A DNA stretch of 64,000 nt, from NCBI GenBank assembly GCA_963556195.1, contig OY744523.1:78984945-79048944 (forward strand), read 5' to 3'. This document shows, piece by piece, positions 1 through 11,690 of the stretch (position 1 is the stretch's first letter; the number at the start of each line of letters is the position of its first letter). This stretch comes from Sepiola atlantica (Eukaryota; Mollusca; Cephalopoda; Sepiida; Sepiolidae). The translations under genes were made by a program, and so were the position numbers. Below the pieces are notes generated by a model, which ran no database searches, had not been told where the DNA came from, and saw nothing but the letters and a program-made list of their open reading frames with translations.

Positions 1-1910
1 TGTAAATTTGAAAGACGCGTGATGTTTGGGGAAGTTTTGGAATGGGTATATATAGGAGCTGATAAGTAGATATAAAAAAAGAGCGATGAAAACTAATAAT
101 ATTGTTTTGGCGACAGACAGACATTATTAATAGATGATGATGACGACGTTCATGCAAAATAGTGAATACAATGTATTCTGATATCTTCAACAAAACTTTA
201 CGATCGGCCAAAACGAGTTTGTGGACTTTTTATGTTTTCCGGGAAAACTGCCGAATTAGGGCGACCTGAGCATTCAGCATCATTTGTGTCTGTACAGCCG
301 CGTTTACATTCAGCATACCACCTCTTAACCATTGTTTCCAACGAGGCAAAGTTCGAATATCACTTATCAAGCCATTGCTTTGCTTGAAGAGTATTTTTTT
401 AATCAGAAAGCAATGCTTTATCAATGCCCTAAATTCGCATTTTCCATTGGTTTGAAAATTTGCACCAATAGCTTCACTTAAATAACTATAAGTTGTAAAC
501 TAATAATCAGATTGGGCTCAAATTTACCGTTTCAAGGTTAGTACTTCATAAAAAATCAATGTATGAATTTTTATTAGTAGTTCCATCTATATCTCAGGAA
601 CTTATTGAGTGATGAGTTAAGTAAATAGATATAAAATAGTTGATGTTTTATAATTACGACAAGCATTCTACTGAAAATATTTAATTGTAAACAGCTAAAA
701 AGAATATCTTATCAAGACCTATAGACGACCCCACTCTTCATTTGATCTTTTTATTTATCTTTGTCAAAATCTCAATAATATATTGGTCAGCCATCTTCCT
801 TATTCCCTTTTATTTATTTCTATGTTCACCTGTTTGAAGCGATCAATTAAAATGGCAGCTGGCCTGCCAAGTGACCTGAACATTTTAATGGATACTTTTT
901 GTAATTCTCAGTATAAATTGGGGGATTGTGCTTCTACTCCAGTTGACCCTTTTGGGAGAGAGTCCAACCACTGACCACTGATCATTATTTTCCTCTCAGC
1001 ATTCTTATTTCTTTATCATTTTTTGTGGGATGGGCAAGAAAACTCATACATAAAATATGTTTTTAATCATAAAAGAAATGTAACTTCTTTAAAATTAAGC
1101 TCATTTGAAACTTACAAAAAAAAACAAATGATTGTCCTAAACATCACAAAACCAACATTGAAGCAGAGTAAAATAAAATAAGAAATTAAAACTGATTTAA
1201 ATTTAATTTTTAAGCATTTTATTTTTCAAACTTTACAGTGAATTTAACATAAAAATATTTACAAAAAGAATTATGAAAAAACAAAATCAATAATTAGGTT
1301 TGTCAGATATAAAATGGCATTAAATTTGAGAGAAATGTAGTGTATAGACGAAATGCATGTCAAAACTGAGATGTTTTATATTCAAAACTAGCAGGGAAAC
1401 CTGGCATTGCGTGGGATTGAATGAGGAACCTTATGTCCCTCTGCCTCATCACATAACACCATGTTCCCGTTTTTATTTTTTTTTTTGTTGTACATTTTAT
1501 AATATTCAATTCAAGGATGTACTCAACATTTATTGCGTAGTGTCATTTATTGAGATGATTTTCGATAAATTTATAGCCTTGTATTCTTGCTCCAAGCCCT
1601 AAACCCCATTTCTATTCTTATTTTTTAATTTCTATAATTTTCAAATAGAATAAATTAAAAAATCGTATTTCCTTTTTATGGATGTTGAGTACAATTGAGA
1701 TCTCACAATATTATTGTGCCTATTTTTATCAAAATGAAATACACTCCAGGTACTTTGAGTAATGGAGTTTCATCAGACTATAATATGGTTATGGGGAGAA
1801 GTCTATCTACATTTTCAAGTTATAAATACAATAAAATAAAGTTGTCCGATACGAATGTAGATAATAAAAAAAATCTTCTAACAATATTACCGTGATTAAT
1901 GCAAAAACAA
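1..1910. other. AT-rich unique sequence, no gene seen
   Basis: Only short, unrelated open frames are present (60-80 residues) and none shows a recognisable domain. There is no splice-site, RNA-gene or repeat signature that I can support. A short stretch near 1670-1710 resembles the degenerate repeat at 50090-50300 (a TTTCCTTTTTAT core). Confidence 0.5.
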
Positions 1911-1972
<62 letters not shown>

Positions 1973-2004
1973 GGTGGTGGTGGTGGTTGTTGTTGTTGTT
2001 TGTT
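1911..2004. repeat. compound trinucleotide tract (ATG)n-(GGT)n-(TTG)n
   Basis: An uninterrupted ATG tract (1911-1958) passes into GGT (to about 1987) and then TTG. Minus-strand frames here translate as polyproline, polyserine, polythreonine or polyisoleucine and are artefacts. The same ATG-then-GTG order follows the RTE-like LINE end at 30671. This tract may therefore be the surviving 3' tail of a LINE copy, although no LINE coding is visible next to it. Confidence 0.9.
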
Positions 2005-2844
2005 GCCACAAACTTGCGTTAAACAAAACAAGATTATGAAAATGGAATGTAAATGTGAAAATTGATCACATTCAAGTCTTGATTATTTGGGAATTCAAGT
2101 CTTGATTATTTCGACACTCTTTGAATAATGGAATTCAAGTAATGGCTACATAACACTATAAACATAATCTACATTACCCAGATTTATTTAGAACCCCGAT
2201 AATCAAAGTAATGCTATAAACATTTGAAGCCACAGTACATAACGCTATTTCTCTGAAGAAGATACCGGCCACGTCACACATAAACACGTGAAGCGACATT
2301 ACATAATCAAGATTTGAAGTTACATCGACTTATTCATATTTTGAACTCCTTATGCAAGATTTGGTTACGTCATCTTACAGACTGACAAATTGGTGCCTTT
2401 ACGAAATTGAAGAGTTACGTTGATATTTGGTGAAGCCACATTACAAGCGGACTATGTGCTCCCTTAAGAAAGTGATCAAGAGCTATGTTACAATATTGTT
2501 GTGCTCATCAGAATGAAATATGCTTATTCGAGTATCCTGCCTAATGTCGTGGTTGAAAGGGTCTATCTCTCAAACCGGCCGGTACTACTACTTTCGGTTT
2601 TGAATGTACCCCCCCCCCCCCCGCTGACGAGACCGATTGAACATACCTCGGTTTTATAGTAAACAAGAAAATGTATGATTTAATATGCTTTAAACGATCG
2701 TTCAGGGGTAAATAAAAGTGTTTAAAACTAAAACCTCAGACTCTATTATATTTTGAGATCTTGTATTTTAATTATTATTGAGCTTTCAACACGCTTTCTG
2801 TGTGATCTTAAAATAGCATATATATATATATATATATATATATG
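2005..2844. other. unique sequence with C-run and short (TA)n, no gene
   Basis: No coding signal. A C-run lies at about 2611-2622. A (TA)n tract at 2817-2844 marks the point where the neighbouring LINE is truncated at its 3' end. Confidence 0.5.
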
Positions 2845-2849
2845 CTATT

Positions 2850-4060
2850 TGTACTGATTGTCAGACCAAAGTTGTTGTAGGCTGCCATGAAACGGTCCAT
2901 TTGGCATTGCATCTCCCCTTCCTTGTGTGTGGTGATAGCACAGTCGTCCGCGAAGAGAAGTTCCTGGATAGTTGTTTCCTTTACTTGATCGTCGCAAGCA
3001 GTCGCCTGGCATTGAACAAGTTTCCATCCGTTCTGTATCGAATATAAACGCCGTTTTTGTCCTCTCCAAACGTGTCGTTTAGCATGGCTGAGAACATCAT
3101 GCGGAATAGTGTGGGAGCTAGGACACAACCCTGTTTGACTCCATTTGTAACTTTGAAGGTATCAGATGCGTCGCCGTCGTCGAGAATCCTGGCCGTCATT
3201 CCTTTATGGAACTGGCGAATGATTCCGATGAACTTGGAAGGGCAGCCGAATTTTCCCATGATTTTCCAGAGACCTTCTCGACTGACTGAGTCGAATACCT
3301 AAGTGAGATCCACAAACGTTATGTACATCTCACGGTTTTGTTCGACACATTTCTCTTGGAGTTGGCGTGCAGCGAAGATCATGTCAGTCATCCGGGGTGG
3401 AAGCCACATTAACTCTCTGGGAGGAGTTCACGTTCCAAGTGTGTCAGCAGTCGGTTCAGCAGGACTCGAGCAAAGATTTTGCCCGCTATTGAGAGGAGAG
3501 AGATGCCTGTTTGGTTGTCACAGTGATAGCGGTTTCCTTTTCACTTGAATATGTGTACGATCATTGCATCACGGAACTCCTGTCTTCTTTCCACATTGAC
3601 TAATACAATGTTGTGAGTTGGTTGGTCATTGCCGGACCACCTGCCTTGTAGACTTCAGATGGTATAGCATCTGACCCTGGAGCTTTGCCGTTCGACATTT
3701 GTTTGATTGCATTACAAACTTCTCTAACTGATGGGAGGGCGTCAAGATCATTGTTTATCTGTACATCGGGTAGGCGGGCAATCGCTTCCTCATTGATCAT
3801 GTCTGGTCTGTTTAGAACGCTTTTGAAGTGTTCTGCCCATCTCGACAGTATCAGTTTTTGTCGGTTAGAAGTGTGATGCCGTATATGAGGGATGCGCCAC
3901 GGTGCTGAGGTTCGTAGACTGCTTTCAGCACGTCATAGAACCTCTTTGTGTCGTGTCTATCTGCATAGCTTAGAATCTTGCCTGCTTTGGCGCTCAGCCA
4001 CTTGTCCTGCATCTGGCGGAGTTTGACTTGAATCAAGAAGCAAATGTTGCTGAACGCAGT
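2850..4060 (-). pseudogene. LINE reverse transcriptase domain, broken and 3'-truncated
   Basis: The frames in order are: RQMQDKWLSAKAGKI...DRHDTKRFYDVLKAVY (4036-3851); LPSVREVCNAIKQMSNGKAPGSDAIPSEVYK (3800-3600), the classic LINE finger motif GKAPGSDAIP; GCPSKFIGIIRQFHKGM...VTNGVKQGCVLAPTLF (3259-2981), palm block 4; and LLFADDCAI (3128-2808 frame), the catalytic FADD box. At least three frame changes separate them. After NFGLTIST the sequence passes directly into (TA)n, so thumb and C-terminal parts are missing. The family function is cDNA synthesis at the nicked target, and this copy is inactive. Confidence 0.9.
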
Positions 4061-4329
4061 TTTCTTTTCTCATGTTTGTCGGATCGTCTTGATGAGCCCG
4101 TAGCAGATTGCATTTCTCTTCCAGTAGAATTTCGACTTCCTTATCATTTTCGTCGAACCAGTCCTGTTGTATTCTAGTGATTGGTCCGATAGTCTCCAAT
4201 GAGATACGATAAGTAGAATCGCGAAATTCCGCCCATTGCTCTTCGATACTGGAGTGTGAGGTGGCCGTGTTGGGGGATATGCGAGACCAGAAATCCCACC
4301 TAACTTCTTTGTTGACGTTAAGTTTCTTC

Positions 4330-5160
4330 GAGACCTTCCGTCCCTGCGGTCTGCGCCTCGGTCAGAAGAAGAGACTCACCTTTGCGACAATAAACCGGTG
4401 ATCAGTCAAGCATTCTGCTTCGCACATATCTTTGACTGATCTAACATCCTTCCTGTCTTTTGCTCTGATGATCACGTAGCCGATGAGGTGCCAATGTTTG
4501 GATTGCGGGTGCATCCATGATGTCTTGTTACGGATTGGTACATGAAAAAGAGTGCTCATGATAGAGAGATCGCAGAGAAGATTCCCGTTGCTGTTGCATT
4601 TACCGATTCCTTGTTTGTCTAGTACTCTTGGCCAGGCTTCGTAGTCGGTTCCGACTCTGACGTTGAAGTATCCGAGGCTGAACAATTTGTTGGATTGGGT
4701 TGTTGTTGTGATCAACGAGTCTAGTTCCTCATAGAACTGATCCTTCACGTCGTCTGAATTGGTTATTGTTGGCGCGTAGGCGCTAATGATAGTAGCGCTT
4801 ACTTTGTTTCCAAGTGGGAGCCTCCTCTTAATCAGGCGGTCGCTCAATCCTTCGGGGATGCTTTCTAGTTTCCGTACAAGAGTATTCTTTATAGCAAAGC
4901 CGACACCAGATTCCCGTCTGTCACTTTCCTTGCGGCCACTCTAGTAGAACGTATACCCACCGCCTGTTTCGGTCAGCTGACCTGTCTCTGCGAGTCGTGT
5001 CTCGCTCAGTGTAACTATGTCAATGTTGTACCGGCCAAGTTCTTTGGTTACCAAGGCAGTTCGTCTCTCTGGTCGGTCCGTTTTGGGGTTGTCGAGAAGG
5101 TTTCTGACATTCCATGTTGCAATAGTTAGTGCGTCGGACTTCTTGTTTGTGTTTTCTATT
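4330..5160 (-). pseudogene. LINE endonuclease domain (APE/exonuclease-endonuclease-phosphatase fold), broken
   Basis: This domain would nick the genomic target for target-primed reverse transcription. The longest frame (4362-4847, 161 residues) contains SDRLIKRRLPLGNK, a FNVRVGTD segment matching the GDFNARVG metal-binding motif, then NKTSWMHPQSKHWHLIGYVI, which matches the conserved SKHWHLIDYVI with D changed to G. It ends in TDHRFIVAKV, carrying the catalytic Asp-His pair. The N-terminal part (roughly 4850-5160) reads in other frames as a WNVRTL-like start with conserved ET(R)LAETGQLTE-type text. GDFN has decayed to GYFN, which fits a dead copy. No promoter is recognisable. Confidence 0.85.
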
Positions 5161-5874
5161 ACTTTTCGACCACTTCAAAGTGATCCCCGCCAGGCGCGGT
5201 AAGCTGGCCAGAGTCGTGTGAGAAAGGCTATGTTTAGGGCACCTTTTCTAGCCCCATCGCCGTGCTAGGTGGCGAGCAGAGCGATCCTGAAGAGGGCTGC
5301 ACGGTCACTCAAAATGCTGCCGGACTCCACTGCTGTTCTCGATTCAGTGAGGAACGACCACTTGTCCTGAGTTGCTTGTGTGCAGGTTCGTGGCTACAGC
5401 TGTCAGTGACTCCACACCTGCTGCTCCGACATTTCCCCATCGCCACAAGACAGGTTGTTGAAGACGATGTGATGCCGTCGTTGTCATTGTTGATTTGACA
5501 TGCGCAGTATTTGGATTATAGTGAGGGAGACATGCGCAGAATCAACCTCATTCTCTCGTCCTGGCGTATCTGGTCCAGTGGCAAGATGAAGTCGAGACGG
5601 CTGGGGACACGTCAGGATGCATGAATTGCCGGAAGGTGACAAGTATGCCATTCATCCGCCTTGGGGATTCAGACTTCGAATTTGTACAGTGTTTACTCCC
5701 TCTCCCGAAGGTTCCCACAAGGCAGTGGGCGTGGATGGTATTAGTCTGGAGCTCTCCTTGATGACTTTCCTGCCTTGGGTAGCCCTTTCATGAGCACTAG
5801 GCTCCAGACAGTATAGCTTGCCAGATCATTGAGCCCACACAAGCTTCTTCACTGCGTCAAAGTTTCATCCCAGA

Positions 5875-5876
<2 letters not shown>

Positions 5877-5934
<58 letters not shown>
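5877..5934. repeat. (TA)n microsatellite
   Basis: About 58 bp of uninterrupted TA. The flank 5601-5876 shows no frame longer than 60 codons and may be the LINE 5' untranslated part. Confidence 0.95.
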
Positions 5935-5939
<5 letters not shown>

Positions 5940-6102
5940 GCGATAATCCATATCACATTACCAGGTTTTATGTGAAGGACAACATCTTCTCACTAACCCA
6001 GTCTTCTCGATGAATAAATCTGACACTGACTCATCTGAGCATGTTGTCCCAGATCAGTCTTGCCTAACCAGCTTTAAAATATAAACCTGTGACTTCAAGT
6101 AT

Positions 6103-6900
6103 TTATATATCCTCCAATTTGTAAGCCAATCTGTGTCTGACATCGACATAGCAGAGTTTGTTTCTGCATTGACTTGTTCTCCATATGATAATTCTTTTGC
6201 CAGAATTAAACTCCTCTTGGCCAAATTGGTGTGATAGGTATTTCATGTGAGATTTCTCTAGGGGTTTTTCTCTTGCAGCAGGCAAATCTTTCAATGGTCT
6301 TGTCTCCTACCGTAATGCTTATTAATTTGACTTTGTTTAAGTGTGAGTCGTTTTTACTGTGTCGAATGTGGCATCCCAGAAAGATTGTACCCGGTTGAGG
6401 AGAGGGAGATTCCTCGAGAAGTTCTTTGTTTGAATGGTACAAACATTTCTTGTGGTGTTGCATTCGTTGGGGTGCATAAAAAGGTTAGAATAGGACTCAG
6501 AGATTCTTGGGGAAGTTTTTCCAGTTGAAAACATGCAGCTACCAACTCAATAGGTTTTCAAATAATACTTTGGGTTATACGTTGTAGTCCAACTTACGGC
6601 CAGCCAATGTCCATGGAGAAATTGGCTATGTTGTTCTGAGATGAATGATGCTCCTCAATCTGAATGGACATATGTTGCGGCTCTAAAGACGGTGAACAAA
6701 GAGTGCAGACATTTGATCAGTGGGTTAGGGTTTGCGAATATAAAAGCGATGCAAACAGGAATTGTTGATATTCATTAATTAGCATAGGTAGATCTCTATT
6801 TCTGGTGTTCGATTCTAGGGCACTTTTGAAATCCCTGTTTAGCCTTTTGAAAGTTTGGATGGCTTTTATAAAGACTCTCGGTGTTGGATTATAAATCAAA
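6103..6900 (-). pseudogene. Ty3/Gypsy integrase core and C-terminus, broken
   Basis: At 6684-6580 the minus strand reads AATYVHSD-stop-GASFISEQ followed by QFLHGH...TTTYNP, the conserved second catalytic Asp region (HSDRGASFIS) with Arg turned into a stop. At 6545-6354 a frame contains LTFLCTPTNATPQEMF and QRTSRGISLSS. At 6463-6206 GTIFLGCHIRHSKNDSHLNK matches the C-terminal segment that follows in gypsy integrases. The three lie in the right order with frameshifts between them. In the family the enzyme inserts the cDNA. The catalytic Glu region is not intact here. Confidence 0.85.
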
Positions 6901-7269
6901 GCTTGTGTTTGGCACAGATTCGGCAGAATGTTGTAATCTTGTTAGTATCCTCAAAGCAACTTTCAGTTCCGTACTACGTACGTCATTCTGATTATACCTG
7001 GCTCAGTGGCATAGTTTGTTATGTAAACTTTGGAGATCATTAGAACGTTCAATAATGCATCTACCAGAATGTATTTTCTTTGTATTATAATATTGATGAT
7101 TATATTATAATATTGAAAGAAAAACAGAATAACTTGATTTTTAATTGTGTCATTTTCTCGTTTTTAATTTTGCTTTTGGAAATTAAATATGAATAAAAGG
7201 GATATTTTAGTCAGATGCAAGTTATGCCGCTCCATTAGGTAATGCCGTCATTTCTTTAATGTCTCTACA

Positions 7270-7680
7270 ATGGTGTGCTCTTTTTTTTCAACAGTTGTTA
7301 AGACTGAGAGAGGACTCTGAAAAAGGCTGACCACTTTGCCTCAGTGATGTAACGATGGCATTGTCAGATGTGAATGTTTCCAGGGAGATTGCAGGGTCTA
7401 TAGCAACAACCAAAAAATTTACTATGTTGCTTTTGATCTTAACATCAGTATGAGATAAGACGAAACTATTATCTAGTATCAGTTGTGAGTGATGCGAAAA
7501 CATGCCCATAACTTGTTGAAGTGCTCACATGTTTTCAGGGACTGACAGCTTCACTAACACTTTTAATCACTTCGCGTCTTGTCTGATATTCCTTTTCGAT
7601 AGATTTAGAGCTTTCACGCCAAAGAATCATTTGTCCCTATTTATGTGTCTCTCCACAAAGACAAAGTTAGATAAAGATCG
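7270..7680 (-). pseudogene. Ty3/Gypsy RNase H domain, broken
   Basis: The frame 7509-7288 begins MGMFSHHSQLILDNSFVLSH, matching the connection segment GLFSHYSKWI. It continues to a block resembling the PFTVETDASDFAIAATLNQ-type RNase H start, here LETFTSDNAIVTSLRQSGQP, where the catalytic Asp of TDAS has become Ser. Upstream text in another frame (LSVPEN...ALQQV) is the linker to the RT thumb. It would degrade the RNA strand of the RNA:DNA hybrid in an intact element. Confidence 0.8.
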
Positions 7681-7749
7681 GTTTTTAATGTGGTGACAAT
7701 TCAGCTACCCAAAATGGGTCACTCTGAATTGGGACAAAAATTAAAATTG

Positions 7750-8460
7750 CCTCAGTCTAGAAGGATTTCTCCTTAACTGACCTAGGTCAGAAAAAATGAA
7801 GTGTAGTACCAGAAGAGATACTACACTCTGCTCCTAACTCGAAGGAAGAATCATATTTGTCATCATTTAATATGAGGTTGTATTTGTTAACAGGACCCAC
7901 AAACTGTTTCAGGTTGCGATAATAGTCTGGCTGGTTGAGTCTACAGATAGGTAAGTTGCCTATGTAGCTAGCAAATGTGTCCTTCAATTTTGTGTACTTC
8001 TTATATTGTCAATAATTTGTTAGTCACATGAAGGGAAACCTTCAAAATATTAATTTCAAAGGTTGCATAAAGTCGATCCTTTGGCTTGATTTCGACTTGC
8101 TAGAGTATGCATTCCAAAGATCTAAAGTCTTATAATCAGGTCTAACTAACCAACATGTTGATGCATCTAACTGGGTGAACCTATTAATCTCTTACTAATC
8201 TATTTTTGCAGTTCTCAGAGAAAAAAAATGATTATCTATGCCCTCCATGGAGACTCGCTTGATTCAATAACTGCTTTCTCCAGCATTCTTGTTACTTCGA
8301 TTTTAATAAATTGTCTGTTATTACTTGATTTTACTGCTATAGATTTGTTAGGTGGCAGACATAGAAAGTTGTGTCCTCATATTATAGTGAAAAAATGATT
8401 ATTCGTTACTGATAACTTTGTACAAATCTTTTAGCTTGAACTCTAACCAGGCAGTACCCA
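7750..8460 (-). pseudogene. Ty3/Gypsy reverse transcriptase, broken
   Basis: Evidence comes from short matches in conserved order on the minus strand. These are IKIEVTRMLEKAVIESSESP followed by WRA (8317-8239), INRFTQLDA (8188-8160), a decayed LDLKSAYHQ-like stretch about 8120, a RIDFMQPLK block and the thumb YIGNLPICRLNQPDYYRNLK...YNLILNDDK (7987-7787). The active-site YIDN is changed to YIGN, replacing the second catalytic Asp. In-frame stops and at least four frame changes make it non-functional. In the family this enzyme copies the element RNA into cDNA inside a virus-like particle. Confidence 0.85.
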
Positions 8461-8589
8461 TTTATTTGAGCGCACAAAGAAACATTTGCCATAGATGTTT
8501 TATTGAAGCACGGTAAGATCTGCCATTTATTAGCTTTTATCATGTTTGAAATTAAGGTAGCTCGCGAAACTACCCATGTCTCTAGGTAT

Positions 8590-8840
8590 CGTGTTAATAT
8601 AAATTTTGATTATGCTTTTCAAAAATACAGTGTTCCATATAGATTCTTAGACAAATAAGTATTAATGAAAACACACAAAACACACAAGTATAAGTCCTAG
8701 TACTGAGATATATCATGGCAAAGGAAGATAGTTTGTGATTAGATGTCCGGGGCCACTGCCCCTGTCCCCCCCCCCCCTGCATGCCACTGACCATCATAGA
8801 TAAACTGTCAGATAGCAGCGTTTGCAACACAATTTCCATC
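8590..8840. repeat. dispersed repeat copy (AAGTCCTAGTACTGAGA family)
   Basis: TATAAGTCCTAGTACTGAGA (8690-8709) and the following ATAT.ATGG.AAAGG..GATA.TTTG pattern recur at 32073-32120 in the same orientation, with similar pyrimidine/C-rich text downstream in both. A C-run lies at about 8766-8777. I cannot assign a TE class. Confidence 0.6.
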
Positions 8841-9808
8841 AGAGATGATGAGTCGCATAAAAAAGGATATTTTTCATTTAATGAATAACATTGTGCCCAG
8901 AATTTTTTGATTTCTAAAACAATTGCATTTGAAAAACGGAAATGCTAAATTTCTTAACATCAGGTCAGAAAGATTTTATTTATTTTCTAACTAAATTAAA
9001 ACTCTAATACAACCTTCAAAACGATAATTTCTCATAGAAAATAAAGCAAACCACTTCATAACATCTAGAATAATATATTTTATTGAAGTCAATACAAACG
9101 GAACAAACGGCAGTAATTCAGTTTTAATACATTCTAATTGTATGATCTTTTGTTGTCATTTTAATATGCCAGTGTGTGGGAGTTAAAGAGGAAACTGACA
9201 ACACTCAAAATATTTTTTATATGGCTTATAGGATTAAGAGATATGAAAGGGAGTTTTTTCTTTTCTCCTCTGCTTTAAAAGGGGGAGGGGTTGAGATTAC
9301 CCACCCTAACCTCCCCTTGTCACATTCAGGTGGGTCTTTATTCATCAGTGTCTTTTATTTCTGGAATGTTCCCTTCTGCTGACCTTGAACTCTCAATCCA
9401 GATCAATCTTGTTAATGGATCAGCTTCTATTTCTTCTAACTAAAAAATGGCTGAAGGCTTCTTTCACCTCATTTTTATTATTAGATATACAGATTTTAGA
9501 ATATAGCCTGAAGTAGAGCTTAACCAAATTGTTGGAAGCATTTTTTGTTTCCAAGAAAGATTTAGTATTTCCTGTTCACACATACATACTCAACACTATA
9601 TAAAATATTCTAGACTTTTAGATAACTGATTTCATATCTATAGATATATACCAGCTGAAATCTGAATCTATGTCGGATAAGATATTATATTTATAATTTT
9701 TTAAATGATATCCTTTTTATTTATTTCTACACCAAGTATTCAAGTTTTTAAATAATTCGTTAAAAATATAACATTATTTCCTATAATGTCCTCATGTTTT
9801 CCTACATA
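8841..9808. other. unique AT-rich sequence, no gene
   Basis: I see no coding, RNA-gene or repeat signature in this stretch. Confidence 0.5.
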
Positions 9809-9870
9809 TCTCTCTCTCTCTCTCTCTAACTCTCTTTAACCCTTTCTCTCTCACTCTCTCTTTAACTCTT

Positions 9871-9904
<34 letters not shown>

Positions 9905-10042
9905 ACTTTCTCTTTCTCCCTCTCTCTCTCTAACTCTCTCTCTCTCTCTAACTTTCTCTTTCTCTCTCTCTCTAACTCTTTCTCTCTCTAACTCTCTCTC
10001 TCTCTCTCTAACCCTTTCTCTCTCACTCTCTCTTTAACTCTT

Positions 10043-10075
<33 letters not shown>

Positions 10076-10128
10076 ACTCTCTCTCTAACTCTCTCTCTCT
10101 CTCTATCTCTCTCTTTCTCTCTCTCTCT
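9809..10128. repeat. (TC)n microsatellite with TAACTCTT interruptions
   Basis: About 320 bp of CT dinucleotides with regularly placed TAAC/TTTAACTCTTTCT interruptions, so part of it behaves as a longer-period repeat. A short CTAACCCTAACCCTC stretch follows at about 10165, too short to call telomeric. Confidence 0.9.
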
Positions 10129-10319
10129 TGCCATCATCTGTCTTCCACTCTACTCATATTATCTGCTAACCCTAACCCTCTAGGGCATACTAAAAAGAAC
10201 AAAATGTAAAAGTAACTAAAACACAGAAAATATAAGAACATAAGTCAGTCGTGAGAATGCACACCTCAGTTTGACAACGTAAGAATACACCAAAGTCTTA
10301 TCTGGTCCTTACTTCTCCA

Positions 10320-10815
10320 TATTGTATCAAGTATTTCCGAAGTTATGTAATGGAAACGTTCATAACTCAAAATCGATATCTCTGATCAGGCTGAGATTTT
10401 GCATGGTGGTTACTTTTATCAAACAGCATCAGATCCATGCATCAAATTTGGAAAAATCGGGACTGAAATTCCGTCAAGATTTTGACTATGACCGAATTTT
10501 TCAAGGTCAAAGGTTAAGGTCAAGCTCATATAAGATGTGGCACTCTGTATGCTACACTATGGATCAAGTAGGGAGTCTGTAGGATGAACAGAACCAAAGT
10601 TATTGTCAAAAGTGTTATTTTCAACTTTTCCGTGACCTTGATCTTTGACCCAGATATCCCTAAATTAAATCAGTTCTAAGTAAGACCATGACCGATATTT
10701 TTACTAAGTTTGGTGAAGATTGGTCAAGCGATGTGGACTCTAGGCTGTGCACAAACAAACCAAGAAAGAAACTCGACTGAAAACATAACCTCGTCGACGG
10801 AGGTAATAATAAAAA
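10320..10815 (+). repeat. dispersed repeat with GACCTTGA/TCAAGGTCA boxes and GGAGGTAATAAT end
   Basis: The block has mutually complementary AAGGTCAAAGG / CCTTGATCTTTGACC boxes (about 10503 and 10632), a CAAGTTTGGTGAAGATTGG-like segment and a terminal CGACGGAGGTAATAATAAAAAA. This layout is familiar from dispersed repeats of marine invertebrates, but only one copy lies in this window. The class (SINE-like or DNA element) is therefore an inference. The 86-residue frame inside it has no domain. Confidence 0.5.
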
Positions 10816-10867
10816 AAAATGACGTACCCACACATCCATTCACACATACTTTCTCCTTTATTTAAGA

Positions 10868-11690
10868 CTAGCAGATCTACCCGGCGTTGCCCAGGGCCAT
10901 AAAAAAAAATAGAAAAAGTTAAATAGCATGTGTAACATGTTTATGTTAAAACTTCTCTCTATCTTTATCTTTCTCCCTTTCTCTTTTAATACTGTAATGT
11001 TAGTAATGAGGCCTTCACAAAACTGCCTAAAGTACCGTTAAAATCAAAGTATGAAAAGAAATGATGGTGATAATAATTATTGATCCCGGACAATGCCGAG
11101 TAGAACTAATAGTCACGGTCAATTCCTAATTTCTTATCACCCCACATTTCATAATAATATGAAGATAAATGATGTTGAAAAGGATAAAAGTCCAAAGTGA
11201 TTTAATATATAACAGTTACCAAAAGTGATACTGTGATCTACAATTTTTGATCCCGTGCAGCACCGAGTAGAACAAATAGTCCTAATCAATTCCCTCTCCA
11301 TTTCAACATATTAAGAAGATACGTTATGTTGATGAAATCAATAGTTCAAACATACCAGTTAATAAAATTAATACTGAAATTGTATAATTATTGATCCCGG
11401 CAATGCCGAGAAGCACAAATAGATCACGGTTAATTTTTAATTTCTTCTCCACCTTCATTTACTCAGGCACTTTCAGAATATATCTGGTTACTGGGGGTCT
11501 ATCTCCAAAACCCTTGTAAAAGTTTGTGATATATTTCCATTCTATGAACGTCCGGTGCGAATTCAGACCCCACGATATTATTATGTAACCTTTGTTCAAA
11601 ATCTAACTACTTTGGTAAATGTTCTTTCAGAATATATCTGGTTATGAGGGTCTATCTCCAAAACCCTTGTAGGGGTCAGTGATATATTTT
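10868..11690 (+). repeat. CCCGGCGTTGCC-marked repeat family, copy A
   Basis: It starts CTAGCAGATCTACCCGGCGT and carries an A-rich segment, a CT-rich stretch, then a module with CTGTAATGTTAGTAATGAGG, and AAAATCAAAGTATGAA...TGATCCCGGACAATGCCGAG. The module recurs about every 160-300 bp (11083, 11255, 11393). The same order is found at 16490-17060. Two copies of TTTCAGAATATATCTGGTTA with GGGTCTATCTCCAAAACCCT lie about 160 bp apart (11470 and 11628). Confidence 0.75.

Larger units (their letters stand above)
2845..5600 (-). mobile_element. decayed non-LTR retrotransposon (LINE), minus strand
   Basis: Consecutive minus-strand frames give, from 5' to 3', an APE-type endonuclease (about 5160-4330) and a reverse transcriptase (about 4060-2850). 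They are broken by several frameshifts and stops, and the copy stops abruptly in a (TA)n tract before the end of the ORF. The peptides resemble the LINE proteins often labelled craniofacial development protein 2-like in mollusc annotations. I cannot settle the clade (RTE-like or the I/Jockey side). It is a dead copy. Confidence 0.9.
6100..8460 (-). mobile_element. decayed Ty3/Gypsy retrotransposon pol region, minus strand
   Basis: Reading the minus strand from 8460 down to 6100 gives the canonical Ty3/Gypsy pol order: reverse transcriptase, RNase H, integrase core, integrase C-terminus. Frameshifts and stops are frequent and no LTRs, gag or protease could be found at either side. The peptide style matches the K02A2.6-like gypsy polyproteins common in invertebrates. 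It is an old copy. Its orientation is the same as the neighbouring LINE, but nothing links the two mechanistically. Confidence 0.85.

Noticed and set aside
9176..9382. 68-codon plus frame
   Set aside because: Isolated short frame without motif in AT-rich unique DNA.
10160..10185. Telomeric repeat (CTAACC)n
   Set aside because: Only two imperfect units next to a CT array.
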